Shown: positions 51,161 to 60,756, counted from the first letter of the stretch. The stretch: 64,000 bases of DNA from Jidongwangia harbinensis (GCF_020216025.1 NZ_JAIWNC010000011.1:62001-126000), one strand, 5' to 3'. Program-made: numbers and translations. The notes: generated by a model from the sequence alone, not told the origin.

Positions 51161-53335
51161 TTATCTCGGTTTCCCGTCGAACCAGACCCGCCGGACCACC
51201 CGCTCCGCCGCCCCGCCGTCGTCCAGTCCGCAGAACCGGGCGCGGAACGCGGCCCGCGCCGCGGTGGCCGCCGGCCCGGCATGCACCCCGCTGCGCAGCG
51301 TCTCGACCAGATCGGGGTAGCTGGTGGCGACCGCGCCGGGCGGCTGGGCGAGCAGATCGAAGTACACGCCCCGCAGGGCACGGTAGGCGGCCCAGTCCGG
51401 CGCGTAGATCACCACCGGCCGGTCCAGGACCGCGTAGTCGAACATGGCGGACGAGTAGTCGGTGATCAGCACGTCGGCGGCCAGATAAAGATCTTCGACC
51501 ACCGGGTACGCCGAGACGTCCAGGATCGAGCCCTGCCGCGCCAGCTTCGCGACCGTGGCCGGCGCCACGTGGAAGTAGTGCGCCCGCACCAGCAGCACCG
51601 TGTCCGGGCCCAGCCGGTCGGCCAGGTCCTCCACGTCCAGGGTCGGCGTGCCGGGCGGCAGCCACTCCCGGTGCGTCGGGGTGTAGAGCACGACGGTCCG
51701 GTCCGGGCTCAGGCCGAGCTTCGCGCGTACCCCCGCGGTGTCCTCGGCGGTGGCCACCGCCAACCGGTCGTTACGCGGATAGCCGACCTCCAGCGTCTCG
51801 TGCCGGGCCGGATAGGCCCGCTCCCAGGCCACCGTGGTGTGCCGGTTCGCGGTGATGCTGTAGTCCCAGCGGTCCACCCGGCGCATCTGCCCGGCGAAGT
51901 CCCGGTCCGTCGCCGCCGCCGGGTGGTCCACCTGGTCGAGGCCCATCATCTTCAGCGGCGTGCCGTGGTGGGTCATCACGTGCGTGGTGCCCCGGCGCTT
52001 CACGATCGGCCGGGGCCAGTTGACGTTGTTGACCAGCCAGCGGGCGCGGGCCATGGTCCGGTAGTACCGGAGCGTGCCGGCCACCACGTAGTCGGTGCCG
52101 GGCGGCACCGAACCGACCCGGGCCCGGCTGATCACCCAGACCGCACGCAGGCCCGGGACCAGTTCGGTGGCCTTCGCCGCGACCGCCGCCGGGTTGCAGG
52201 ACACTCCGCGGAACCAGTAGGCGGCGAAGACCGCGAGGTTCTGGTCGACCGGCAGGCGCAGCTGTCCGCGGTAGTAGATCTGGAAGACGCCCTGCCGGGC
52301 CTTGCGGGCGACCGTGCGAGCCAGGTTCAGGCCGGCGGTGGTGGCCCCGGCGACCGCGGTGCGCACCCGGGACGCGATCTCCCACGCCTGGTACGCCGGG
52401 TACCACCCGCGCTCGACCAGCCGGTGCCGGACGACCTGATCGTCCTTTGGCGCCGGATAGCCGGTGGCCGGCACGTACCGCCGGTAGTCCTCGTGCATCC
52501 GGGCGAAGAACCGTTTGCGCGAGCCCCGGGCCAGCCGTTCCTGGTTGTCCAGCACGACCAGGTAGTGCCAGAGCATCCGCCGTACCAGCAGTGGCCGCAG
52601 CTGTGGGCCGCGGTCGGAGTGCTCGTCGACCAGCTCGAGCGCGTGCGTCCAGTGGTCGAAGATCTCGAAATGCCGGTCGTCGAGGGTACGGGTGATCGCC
52701 CCGGTACGCCGCTGCCGGTAGTGCACGCAGACCCGGGGCAGCGTGCTGATCCGCTCGGCCACAGCCAGCAGCGGGTAGGTGAACGACACGTCCTCGTACC
52801 AGCCGGGCGCGAACCGGATCCCGGTCTTGGCCAGCAGGTCCCGCCGGACGATCTTGTTCCACGCCACGTGCAGGACGTCCAGCACCCGGGGGTACTGCTC
52901 GACGGTGAACACCTCGGGCGCCTTGGCCAGTGCCGCCCGGGCCGAGCCGACCACCCGCCCGTCCCAGTGCACCCGGTCGAATCCGACCAGCAGCACGTCC
53001 GGTTCGACGGCGCGGAGGCGGCGGGCGACCGCGCCGAGCGCACCGCCGGCCACCCAGTCGTCGCTGTCGATGAACCAGACGTACTCGCCGGCGGCGGCGT
53101 CCAGGCCGGCGTTGCGGGCCCGCCCGAGTCCCACGTTCCCGGTCAGCGAGACCACCCGGACCCTCGGGTCACGGGCGGCGTACTCGGCCAGGATCTCGCC
53201 GCTGCCGTCCGGCGAGCAGTCGTCCACGGCCACTATCTCGAAGTCGGTGAACGACTGGTCCAGCAGCGAGTCCAGGCACTGACCCAGGTAGCCCTGCACC
53301 TTGTACACCGGCAGCACCACGCTGAGCAGGGTCAC
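51161..53335 (-). CDS. GT2 glycosyltransferase fused to CDP-glycerol glycerophosphotransferase (TagF-like)
   Basis: A 724-residue bifunctional protein. Residues 1-~220 are a GT2 (GT-A) domain: SVVLPVYKVQGYLGQCLDSL, VDDCSPDGSG and DSDDW as the DxD. Residues ~370-720 are a glycerophosphotransferase domain of the TagF/TagB family with MTHHGTPLKMMGLD, GYPRNDRL, YTPTHRE and DYSSAMFDY. It probably builds a wall teichoic acid-like or glycerol-phosphate-modified glycan at the inner membrane. GTG start overlaps the upstream gene by 4 bases (GTGA). Confidence 0.93.
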   Translation of the reverse strand: MTLLSVVLPVYKVQGYLGQCLDSLLDQSFTDFEIVAVDDCSPDGSGEILAEYAARDPRVRVVSLTGNVGLGRARNAGLDAAAGEYVWFIDSDDWVAGGALGAVARRLRAVEPDVLLVGFDRVHWDGRVVGSARAALAKAPEVFTVEQYPRVLDVLHVAWNKIVRRDLLAKTGIRFAPGWYEDVSFTYPLLAVAERISTLPRVCVHYRQRRTGAITRTLDDRHFEIFDHWTHALELVDEHSDRGPQLRPLLVRRMLWHYLVVLDNQERLARGSRKRFFARMHEDYRRYVPATGYPAPKDDQVVRHRLVERGWYPAYQAWEIASRVRTAVAGATTAGLNLARTVARKARQGVFQIYYRGQLRLPVDQNLAVFAAYWFRGVSCNPAAVAAKATELVPGLRAVWVISRARVGSVPPGTDYVVAGTLRYYRTMARARWLVNNVNWPRPIVKRRGTTHVMTHHGTPLKMMGLDQVDHPAAATDRDFAGQMRRVDRWDYSITANRHTTVAWERAYPARHETLEVGYPRNDRLAVATAEDTAGVRAKLGLSPDRTVVLYTPTHREWLPPGTPTLDVEDLADRLGPDTVLLVRAHYFHVAPATVAKLARQGSILDVSAYPVVEDLYLAADVLITDYSSAMFDYAVLDRPVVIYAPDWAAYRALRGVYFDLLAQPPGAVATSYPDLVETLRSGVHAGPAATAARAAFRARFCGLDDGGAAERVVRRVWFDGKPR

Positions 53336-55239
53336 CGGGCGCCCTCCGCGGTCCGCCAGTCGCCGACCGCACCGATCAGGAATCTGCCGGCGACCACGCC
53401 GGCGAGGACCGCGACCCCGAGCGTGGCCTGATCGGTCACCGCCGCCACGGCGAGCAGCACGATCCGGCCGTCCCAGCCCAGCAGCGGTCCGGTGCCGCCG
53501 GACGCGGGTGCGCCCTTCTCCATCCGGGCGGTCAGGTCGTAGTGCCGGAGGGCGAGCGCGAACAGCAGCATGAAGATCACCGCGGGCGGCACGTCGCCGG
53601 TCAGCCCGACCGCGACCACGAACAGGTACTCGATCGCGCGCAGCACCGCCGGCACCAGCCAGTCGAGCGGCCCGGCGTGCGGCGCCCGGGCCGGCGTGCC
53701 GGCCGCCAGCGCGACCAGCGCCACCACGACCAGCGCCAGGCGGGCGTCGCCGCCACCGAGCAGGTCGGTCAGCAACCCCACCACCGCCGCGAACGCGACC
53801 AGCGCCGCCGCCGCGCCGACCAGCAACGGCTGGGGCACCCGGGCCCGGCCCAGGACGGCGCAGGTCAGCAGCCCGTCGTCCCGGTGCCGGGCGGTGTCCA
53901 CCGTGTTCAGCACCCCGACGCGCATCGACAAGGACCGCAGCGAGCGCAGCGCCGACGTGTACGCGGCCGCCAGCAGGCCCCAGCCGACCACCGCGGCCAG
54001 CGCCACCCGGCCGTTGGTGAGCGCGGCCAGCACGGCCATCAGAGCCCACCGCTCGCCGATCGGGAACACCACGATCCGCTTCAGCCAGTACGCGGCCGAG
54101 CCGGTGTCCGCCTGCACCCGGTTGGACGCGGCGCTGAGCCGGGCACCCACCCCGCTCTGCGCCACCGGCGCCGGACGGGCGGCGGCCTCGTCGTGCAGCG
54201 CGCCGTACCAGGTGTCGGTCATGTGCCGGACGGTCTGCAGCACGATCGCGGTGATCGCGAGCGGCCAGGCGTACGGCAGCCCGATCCGTTCCGCCCCAGC
54301 GGCCAGGCCGGCGTAGACCGCGTACTCCTTGGCCCGGTCCGCCATGGTGTCGAGCCAGCCGCCGAACGCGCCGAACCGGCGGGTGTAGCGGGCCAACTGG
54401 CCGTCCACGCAGTCCAGCACGAAGCCCAGGTAGAGAAGGACCGCGCCGGCGATCATCGCGGGCCGCGACGCCTGCCAGAACGCCAGCGCGGCGGCCACCG
54501 CGAACAGCACGGACAGCGCGGTCACCCCGCTCGGCGTGAGGCCGAGCCGGGCACACCACCGGGTCACCAGCGGGGACCAGGTGCTCACCGCGTAGGTGGT
54601 GAAGAAGTCGTCGCGTTCCTTGACCGCGAGCCGCAGCCGCGCCGCGTCCTCGTCCACCGCGGCGACCGCGGCCCGGGCGTCGGCCAGCTCCGCGCCGGTG
54701 TGCACCCGCACCGCCCGCAGCAGGCGCACCCGGGTGGCGACCGGCACCAGCCCCGCGTCGAGCAGCGCGGGCAGCAGCAGGTCGACGGCGTTGCGGACGT
54801 CGGTGGCGACCCCGCCGCCGCGGGTGCCGGTGGCCGCCACCTCGGCGAGCAGCGGCAGGTCGGCGGCGGCGACGTAGAGCGCCCCGGCGAACCGCACGGT
54901 GCCGGCGCCGGGCACCAGACGGCCGCGGTCCTCGCGTACCTCGCCGTCCGGGTCGGGGACCACCAGGGCGGTGCTGCGGCCGGCCGGCTCGGTGGCCAGC
55001 ATCCACAGCAGACTCGGGTGGGCGACCAGGTCGTCCGCGCAGAGCAGCACCGGCCCGTCGGCGTCGCGGGCCAGGCGGGCGATGTCGTCCAGCTGCGCCG
55101 CCAGGTCGCCGCCGGTGGACCGCTCGACCACCGACGCGCCGGCCGCGCGCAGTGCCGCCGCCAGGTCGTCGGTGAGCCGGGTCGCATCGACCGGCTCGAG
55201 GGCGTTGCCGGTGCTGGCGCAGAGAAGGGCCAGCGTCAC
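53332..55239 (-). CDS. CDP-alcohol phosphatidyltransferase-domain membrane protein with long N-terminal extension
   Basis: About 635 residues. The CDP-alcohol phosphotransferase motif D-G-x2-A-R-x8-G-x3-D-x3-D is intact in DCVDGQLARYTRRFGAF...DTMAD, near residue 285, with several membrane spans after it. The N-terminal ~210 residues (VTLALLCASTGNALEPVDAT ... LLCADDLVAHPSLLWML) look like a soluble nucleotidyltransferase-like domain. It is translationally coupled to the glycerophosphotransferase gene. The start is uncertain: GTG 55239 is chosen, GTG 55308 lies within a small direct repeat. Confidence 0.85.
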   Translation of the reverse strand: MTLALLCASTGNALEPVDATRLTDDLAAALRAAGASVVERSTGGDLAAQLDDIARLARDADGPVLLCADDLVAHPSLLWMLATEPAGRSTALVVPDPDGEVREDRGRLVPGAGTVRFAGALYVAAADLPLLAEVAATGTRGGGVATDVRNAVDLLLPALLDAGLVPVATRVRLLRAVRVHTGAELADARAAVAAVDEDAARLRLAVKERDDFFTTYAVSTWSPLVTRWCARLGLTPSGVTALSVLFAVAAALAFWQASRPAMIAGAVLLYLGFVLDCVDGQLARYTRRFGAFGGWLDTMADRAKEYAVYAGLAAGAERIGLPYAWPLAITAIVLQTVRHMTDTWYGALHDEAAARPAPVAQSGVGARLSAASNRVQADTGSAAYWLKRIVVFPIGERWALMAVLAALTNGRVALAAVVGWGLLAAAYTSALRSLRSLSMRVGVLNTVDTARHRDDGLLTCAVLGRARVPQPLLVGAAAALVAFAAVVGLLTDLLGGGDARLALVVVALVALAAGTPARAPHAGPLDWLVPAVLRAIEYLFVVAVGLTGDVPPAVIFMLLFALALRHYDLTARMEKGAPASGGTGPLLGWDGRIVLLAVAAVTDQATLGVAVLAGVVAGRFLIGAVGDWRTAEGAR

Positions 55240-55471
55240 CGGACCATCACCGCTTGCCTCCTTCGCACGTGACCGCCCTTCGCGCGCGGTCACGGAGGCT
55301 GCGGTCACGGAGGCTCAGGTTAACAGCGGGCAGTGCCCCGGTCCGGGTCCCCCTTACGGGAGTCACGAGCCGCAGATCCCCCTGCGGACCGAGGGCGGGA
55401 GTGCGCGGCGACCGTACCGTCGAAGGTGGTTGCGGCACACCGCAGCGACCACCACCGAAGGAGTGAGTGAC

Positions 55472-55654
55472 GTGAATCGCCGACTTGTCCGGCCCCGCGG
55501 CGACCGATGGCTCGCCGGCGTCTGTTCCGGTCTGGGCCGCCGTTTCGGTCTGTCGTCCGGCGTCGTACGCCTGCTCTTCGTCCTGTCCTGCCTGCTGCCC
55601 GGGCCGCAGGTGCTCGTCTACCTGGTGCTCTGGATGATCATGCCCAACGAGTGA
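55472..55654 (+). CDS. small PspC-domain membrane protein
   Basis: A 60-residue protein consisting of one PspC domain: RPRGDRWLAGVCSGLGRRFG followed by a hydrophobic helix (VVRLLFVLSCLLPGPQVLVYLVLWMIMPN). PspC proteins sit in the inner membrane and take part in envelope stress sensing; the function of these minimal actinobacterial forms is not established. GTG start with AAGGAG upstream. Convergent with the DUF4230 gene, 3 bp apart. Confidence 0.85.
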   Translation: MNRRLVRPRGDRWLAGVCSGLGRRFGLSSGVVRLLFVLSCLLPGPQVLVYLVLWMIMPNE

Positions 55655-55657
55655 CGC

Positions 55658-56368
55658 TCACGGATTCGCATAGGTGACGGTGACCTGGGTGTAGCCGAGG
55701 CGGGCGAGGAGACTCACCAGCATCTTCTGGGTGTTCTCCCTCGCCCGCTGGTCCAGGCCGCTGCCCCGGGCCGCCTCGGTGATCCGCCGCTGCGCCTCGG
55801 CGTAGACCCGTTGCTGCTGCTGCGGGTCGCTGCGGAAGGCGTCCGAGATGCGGTTCAGCAGGCCCCGCTCCTCGGCCACCACGTAGCTGCGCTCCATGTC
55901 CAGCGCGGCCTGGGTGAGCTGCGGCGCCGGCAGACTGATCTTGACGGTGTCGTCGTCGGTGTTGATGACGATCGCGTCGTCGGCCAGCGAGGCGAAGTCG
56001 ACATAAGCCTCGACCGAGCCCGATCCGACGAACAGCGTCCGCTGGTTGACCAGGAAGTCGGGGATGTTCTCCTTGTTCTCCTGCAGGTCCACGATGACCT
56101 GGAAGGTGCCGTCCGCGGCCACGAACCGGCTCAGGTCGCGCATCGACTGCAGCAGCACCGGCTGGCTGCGGTCGGTCTCCTGGTCACTGAACGGATTGCC
56201 GAACTCGGGCAGCACGTTGATCGCGCGCAGGCCCAGGCACATGCCGACCAGCAGCACGAAGACCACGCCGCCGAACGCGGCGACACGCAGCACACCGCCG
56301 CGGCCGCCGGGGGACGGCTCGGCCGGCGGCACCGCTTCCGGATACTCGCGGGTCGGTTCGTCGGTCAT
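55658..56368 (-). CDS. DUF4230 domain protein, membrane-anchored
   Basis: A 236-residue protein: short cytoplasmic Pro-rich N-terminus, one transmembrane helix (VAAFGGVVFVLLVGMCLGL, about 28-48), then a DUF4230 domain (LLQSMRDLSRFVAADGTFQV, VNQRTLFVGSGSVEAYVDFA, ISLPAPQLTQAALD). No activity has been assigned to the family. ATG start. It is downstream of no obvious partner on the same strand. Confidence 0.85.
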   Translation of the reverse strand: MTDEPTREYPEAVPPAEPSPGGRGGVLRVAAFGGVVFVLLVGMCLGLRAINVLPEFGNPFSDQETDRSQPVLLQSMRDLSRFVAADGTFQVIVDLQENKENIPDFLVNQRTLFVGSGSVEAYVDFASLADDAIVINTDDDTVKISLPAPQLTQAALDMERSYVVAEERGLLNRISDAFRSDPQQQQRVYAEAQRRITEAARGSGLDQRARENTQKMLVSLLARLGYTQVTVTYANP

Positions 56369-56407
56369 ACCCTCACGGTACGGGTACCCCCCGACACTGG
56401 CGACCGC

Positions 56408-57574
56408 TCAGCCGCCGAACGCGCTCAGCCCGGTGAGCTTCTGACCCACGACGAGCTGATGGATCTCCGAGGTTCCCTCGTACGTGAGCACGCTCTCCAG
56501 GTTGTTCGCGTGCCGCAGCACCGGGTACTCGCCGCTGATCCCGTTCGCGCCGAGGATCGTCCGGCACTCCCGGGCGATCTTGATGGCCTCCCGGACGTTG
56601 TTCAGCTTGCCGATGCTGACCTGCTCCGGCCGCAGCCCCACGGCGTCCAGCCGGCGACCCAGGTGCACCGCGAGCAGGTAGCCCTTCTGCAGTTCCAGTG
56701 CCATGTCGGCGAGCTTGGCCTGGGTCAGCTGGAAGCCGGCGATGGGCCGGCCGAACTGTTCCCGGGTGGTGGCGTACGCGAGCGCGGTGTCCAGGCAGTC
56801 CCGGGCCGCGCCGAGCGCACCCCAGACGATGCCGAACCGCGCCTCGCTCAGACAGGACAGCGGCGCGGAGAGCCCGCGGGCGTCGGGCAGCCGGTCGGCG
56901 TCACCCACCCGCACCTCGTCGAGCACGATCTCGCCGGTCGACGACGCCCGCAGCGACAGTTTCCGGCGCACCTCGCGGGCCGTGAAACCGGGCGTGGTGG
57001 TGGGCACCGCGAAGCCGGCCACACCCTCGTCGGTACGGGCCCAGATCACCGCGACGTCGGCGACCGGCGCGTTGGTGATCCACATCTTGCCGCCGGTGAG
57101 CACCCAGCCGTCCCCGTCCCGGCGGGCCCGGGTGGCCATCCGCGCCGGGTCCGAACCGTGATCCGGCTCGGTCAGCCCGAAACAGCCGATCAGGTCGCCG
57201 GCCGCCATCCCGGGCAGCCAGCGCTGCTTCTGCTCCGTGCTGCCGTACCGCCAGATCGCGTACATCGCCAGCGAGCCCTGCACGCTGACCAGGGACCGCA
57301 CGCCGGAGTCGGCGGCCTCGAGCTCCATGCAGGCCAGGCCGTACGACACCGCGGACGCGCCGGCGCACCCGTAGCCGGTCAGGTGCATCCCGAGCAGCCC
57401 GAGCCGGCCGAACTCCCGGGCCAGTTCCTGGACCGGGGCCGTGCCGCTTTCGTACCAGTCCGCCACGTACGGCCGGACCCGGTCGTCGACCACCCGGCGG
57501 GCCAGCGCGCGGACGTCGCGTTCCTCGTCGCTCAGCAGTTCGTCCAGGTCGAGCAGGTCGAGCGCCGACGTCAC
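56408..57574 (-). CDS. acyl-CoA dehydrogenase
   Basis: A 388-residue flavoprotein of the acyl-CoA dehydrogenase fold: FAD/substrate segments CFGLTEPDHGSDPA and MWITNAPVADVAVIWAR, and RECRTILGANGISGEYPVLR in the C-terminal helical domain. The Glu in TYEGTSEIHQLVVGQ sits where glutaryl-CoA dehydrogenase-like members have the base, so a short-chain or glutaryl-type substrate is possible. GTG start overlaps the 98-residue upstream gene by 4 bases. Confidence 0.92.
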   Translation of the reverse strand: MTSALDLLDLDELLSDEERDVRALARRVVDDRVRPYVADWYESGTAPVQELAREFGRLGLLGMHLTGYGCAGASAVSYGLACMELEAADSGVRSLVSVQGSLAMYAIWRYGSTEQKQRWLPGMAAGDLIGCFGLTEPDHGSDPARMATRARRDGDGWVLTGGKMWITNAPVADVAVIWARTDEGVAGFAVPTTTPGFTAREVRRKLSLRASSTGEIVLDEVRVGDADRLPDARGLSAPLSCLSEARFGIVWGALGAARDCLDTALAYATTREQFGRPIAGFQLTQAKLADMALELQKGYLLAVHLGRRLDAVGLRPEQVSIGKLNNVREAIKIARECRTILGANGISGEYPVLRHANNLESVLTYEGTSEIHQLVVGQKLTGLSAFGG

Positions 57575-57867
57575 CCCTGGACCACCAGCACCCGGGCGTG
57601 GATCTGGTTGCGCTGCTGCAGGGCGGCGCGCAGCGCCCGGTGCAGCCCGTCCTCGAGGTAGAGCGAGCCCTGGTACTCCACCACGTGCGGGAACAGGTCG
57701 CCGTAGAACGTCGAGTCCTCGGCGAGCAGCTTGTCCAGCGCCAGCTCACGTTTGGTGGTGATCAGATCGGCCAGGCGGATGGGGCGCGGCGGGATCTCCG
57801 CCCAGGCTTTCAGCGTCGTGTGGTGGTCCGGGTACGGAGCTCCGTCCCGGACCGCTTTGAAGATCAC
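57571..57867 (-). CDS. hypothetical protein coupled to the acyl-CoA dehydrogenase gene
   Basis: A 98-residue soluble protein. VVEYQGSLYLEDGLHRALRA resembles the core of ParB-like nuclease/sulfiredoxin folds (a GxHR-like GLHR), but this is only a motif impression. Its gene overlaps the dehydrogenase start by 4 bases (GTGA), so the two are translated together. GTG start with GGAGGGAG upstream. No metabolic role can be proposed. Confidence 0.75.
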   Translation of the reverse strand: MIFKAVRDGAPYPDHHTTLKAWAEIPPRPIRLADLITTKRELALDKLLAEDSTFYGDLFPHVVEYQGSLYLEDGLHRALRAALQQRNQIHARVLVVQG

Positions 57868-57903
57868 GACGGCACGCTCCCTCCGGTCCCCTGCGCTACG
57901 GCG

Positions 57904-58515
57904 TTACCCAGTCCATCGGCCATGATGCACCACTTCGTCCATGGGCCGATGCCCCCGACGCAGTGATGGTGACCTCTTGTCGGGAGCACGGTAGCCGACG
58001 GTGAGCGCTCCGATCGGGGTGAACGCCTCCGGAACGCCGAACGCCACCTTGAAGTGCTCGACCCGATCGGCCGGAAGGCCGATGAAGCAGGACCCGAGAC
58101 CCGCGTCCACCGCGGTCAGATGGACGAGCAGCGCGGCGAACCCGGTGTCGATGTCCCAGTACGGCACCGGCCAGCGCGATTCGTCCCGATCCGTCCAGCC
58201 CTTGTCGGACTGCGCGTACCGGTCCAGATAGACCGACTTGTTGGACATCGGCACGATGATCAGCGGCGCCGTCCGCATCCGGGTCAGCCAGCCGTCCGGG
58301 CCGTCGTCCGGATCGTCCGCGGTGGTGGCGGTCCAGAAGAGCTCGCGGTCCTCCGGCTTCTCCAGCACCAGGAAACCCCAGCCCTGGGAGAACCCCGCGG
58401 ACGGCGCACGCAGCGCGTGCGCCAGCAGCTTGTCGCGGATCTCCGCGGGAACCGGCCGATCGGGGTCGTACGTGCGTACCATCCGCCGACGGCGGACGAC
58501 CTCGTCGAATTCCAT
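57904..58515 (-). CDS. nitroreductase family protein
   Basis: A 203-residue flavin-dependent reductase: RRRRMVRTYDPDRPVP at the N-terminus (FMN-binding Arg cluster), RAPSAGFSQGWGFLVLE and the C-terminal LGSCFIGLPADRVEHFKVAFG. Such enzymes reduce nitro groups, quinones or flavins with NAD(P)H. ATG at 58515, two bases after the stop of the aldose epimerase gene, which suggests co-transcription. Confidence 0.9.
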   Translation of the reverse strand: MEFDEVVRRRRMVRTYDPDRPVPAEIRDKLLAHALRAPSAGFSQGWGFLVLEKPEDRELFWTATTADDPDDGPDGWLTRMRTAPLIIVPMSNKSVYLDRYAQSDKGWTDRDESRWPVPYWDIDTGFAALLVHLTAVDAGLGSCFIGLPADRVEHFKVAFGVPEAFTPIGALTVGYRAPDKRSPSLRRGHRPMDEVVHHGRWTG

Positions 58516-58517
58516 GG

Positions 58518-59438
58518 TTACGGCTTGATCCCCCAGGACGCCGACCAGGTCTGACCGGGCTGCAGGACGATCAGGTCCCGGCCCGACCGGAACGCGTCCG
58601 GCGGACAGGTCATCGGCTCGATCGCCACCGAACGGCGGTGCCGGGCACCGGTCAGGGTGTCCCCGGTGAAGACCTGCCACCACTTGAAGTTGCCGTCCGC
58701 CCAGACCGTCACCTGCGGAGACCCGCCGGACGCCGCGATGGTCACCGACGAGCCGCCGTCCGGCTCGTAGTCGAGATCGCCGAACGTGGTGTCCAGCACC
58801 AGGTCACCGATCCGGCGGGGCTCGCTGAAGTCGTACTCCGTGCCGGCCACCTTGACCGCGCCGATCGGCAGCAGCCGGGCGTCGGCGAGGACCCGGAGCC
58901 GGGCCGGCACCCGCAGCAGGGTGTCGTCCACCGGTACGCCGGGCAACTGCAGGTACGGGTGCACCGAATAGCCCCACGGCGCGGGCGCGTCGCCGGTGTT
59001 GACCACCTCCTGGTCGCACCGCAGGCCGTCGCCGCCGACCGTCCACCGGGTGCGCAGCGTGAGCGGCCACGGGTACCCGATCTGCGGCGGCAGGTCGAAC
59101 TCCAGGGTCACCGAGTCGGCGGACTGCTCCGCCGCCCGCCACCGCGACCAGTTGGTCAGCCCGTGGATGGCGGTGTGCTTGTCCGGCTCGGTCAGCGAGA
59201 GCTGGTACGACGTACCCTCGAACGTGTAGTGCCCGTCGCGGATCCGGTTCGGCCACGGCGCCAGGACCTGGCCGGCGGACGCGGGCGACACCTCGTCGGC
59301 GCCGAACCCGTCGAGCACCGCCCGGTCCCCGACGGCGTAGCTGCGCAGCACGCCACCGACCTCCACCACGGTCGCCCGGTGCCCGTCGGCCTCGATCGAC
59401 CACTGCGTTCCCGATTTCGCCGGCACTACGCTCGTCAT
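58518..59438 (-). CDS. aldose 1-epimerase family protein
   Basis: A 306-residue mutarotase-like beta-sandwich enzyme. Landmarks are QVLAPWPNRIRDGHYTFEGT, the substrate His in HTAIHGL, the catalytic His in WGYSVHPYLQLPG and the Glu in RRSVAIEPMTCPPDAF. It interconverts alpha and beta anomers of an aldose such as glucose or galactose. ATG start. It is the first gene before the nitroreductase on this strand. Confidence 0.93.
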   Translation of the reverse strand: MTSVVPAKSGTQWSIEADGHRATVVEVGGVLRSYAVGDRAVLDGFGADEVSPASAGQVLAPWPNRIRDGHYTFEGTSYQLSLTEPDKHTAIHGLTNWSRWRAAEQSADSVTLEFDLPPQIGYPWPLTLRTRWTVGGDGLRCDQEVVNTGDAPAPWGYSVHPYLQLPGVPVDDTLLRVPARLRVLADARLLPIGAVKVAGTEYDFSEPRRIGDLVLDTTFGDLDYEPDGGSSVTIAASGGSPQVTVWADGNFKWWQVFTGDTLTGARHRRSVAIEPMTCPPDAFRSGRDLIVLQPGQTWSASWGIKP

Positions 59439-59448
59439 GGGTTGGACA

Positions 59449-60756
59449 CTATCGCTTCACCGGCTCGTCGGTCGTGGGCCGGTAGCGCATCAGTGCCGGG
59501 AACGCGGCGGCGAGCACGACCGCCAGCCCGGCCGCGGCGAATCCGCCGCCCGCCCAGGACACGGTCGGACCGGTCAGGTCCGCGGTCCCCCCCGCGCGCA
59601 GGTCGCCGAGGCGCGGACCGCCGGCCACCACCACGGTGAACACGCCCTGCAGCCGGCCGCGCAACTCGTCCGGGGCGAACGTCTGCAGGATCGACTGCCG
59701 GTACACCGCACTGACCAGGTCGGCGGCACCACCGACGGCGAGGAGCAGGACCACCAGCCACAGCTGGGACGCCAGCCCGGACAGGCCGATCGCGATCCCC
59801 CAGGCGACCACCGCCAGCACCAGCGCGGCACCCTGCCGGCGGACCCGGCCGATCCAGCCGGAGGTCAGCCCGCCGATCATGGAGCCGATGGCGATCGCCG
59901 CGAACAGCCAGCCCACCGCCGCCCCGCCGCCGAACCGTTCCTCGGCCACCTGCGGGAACAACGCACGCGGCATGGCCAGCACCATCGCCACGATGTCCAC
60001 CGCGAAGGAGAGCAGCAGCACCGGCTGGGTGACCAGGAACCGCAGGCCGACCACGATGCCCCGGAGCCCGGCGTTCGGCTTCTCGGCGCCCTCCGCGCGG
60101 CGCACCGGCGGGATCGGCGGCAACCGGTAGGTGGCCCAGAGCGAGACGGTGAACAGTGCGGCGTCCACCGCGTAGGCGATCGTCACGCCGGTGTCGACCG
60201 ACCAGATGCTGAAGATCAGTCCGGCGGCCAGCGGCCCGAACACCCCGCCCGCCGTGGTGGTCGTGTAGCCCAGCGTGTTGGCGGCCGGGACCAGGCCCAC
60301 CGGGACGATCCGCGGGATGATCGCCTGGCGGGTCGGCGAGCTGATCGCGAACCCGGCCGACTGCACCGCGGTGAGCACCAGCAGCAGCACCGGGCTGTGC
60401 GCCCCGGCCAGGCCCTGCACCAGCAGGCCCGCGGTGGACGCCCAGGCCAGCGCGGAACTGGCCAGCAGCAGGCGCCGCCGGTCCACCACGTCGGCCGCGG
60501 CGCCGCCCCAGAGCCCGAAGACCAGCAGCGGGACCAGCGCCGCCACCCCGAGCAGGCCGACCCAGGAGGACGAGCCGGTGATCGCGTACATCTCCACCGG
60601 CACGGCCACGCTGGTGAACTGGAACCCGAAGAAGGACAGGCCGTTGCCGACCCACATCCGCCGGTACGCCGTGATCCGCAGCGGCCGGACGTCGATCATC
60701 CAGCCACGGCGCTCCTCGACGACCCGCTCGGCGGCCTCCACCGGCTCCTGACTCAC
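59449..60756 (-). CDS. MFS transporter (MFS_3 / enterobactin-exporter-like)
   Basis: A 435-residue membrane protein with twelve predicted spans. MWVGNGLSFFGFQFTSVAVP at the start, WGGAAADVVDRRRLLL as the A-motif-like loop, and SSPTRQAIIPRIVPVGLVPAANTL are typical of this MFS branch, which exports drugs or siderophores. GTG start overlaps the pdxH stop by 4 bases (GTGA). No substrate clue in the context. Confidence 0.9.
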   Translation of the reverse strand: MSQEPVEAAERVVEERRGWMIDVRPLRITAYRRMWVGNGLSFFGFQFTSVAVPVEMYAITGSSSWVGLLGVAALVPLLVFGLWGGAAADVVDRRRLLLASSALAWASTAGLLVQGLAGAHSPVLLLVLTAVQSAGFAISSPTRQAIIPRIVPVGLVPAANTLGYTTTTAGGVFGPLAAGLIFSIWSVDTGVTIAYAVDAALFTVSLWATYRLPPIPPVRRAEGAEKPNAGLRGIVVGLRFLVTQPVLLLSFAVDIVAMVLAMPRALFPQVAEERFGGGAAVGWLFAAIAIGSMIGGLTSGWIGRVRRQGAALVLAVVAWGIAIGLSGLASQLWLVVLLLAVGGAADLVSAVYRQSILQTFAPDELRGRLQGVFTVVVAGGPRLGDLRAGGTADLTGPTVSWAGGGFAAAGLAVVLAAAFPALMRYRPTTDEPVKR

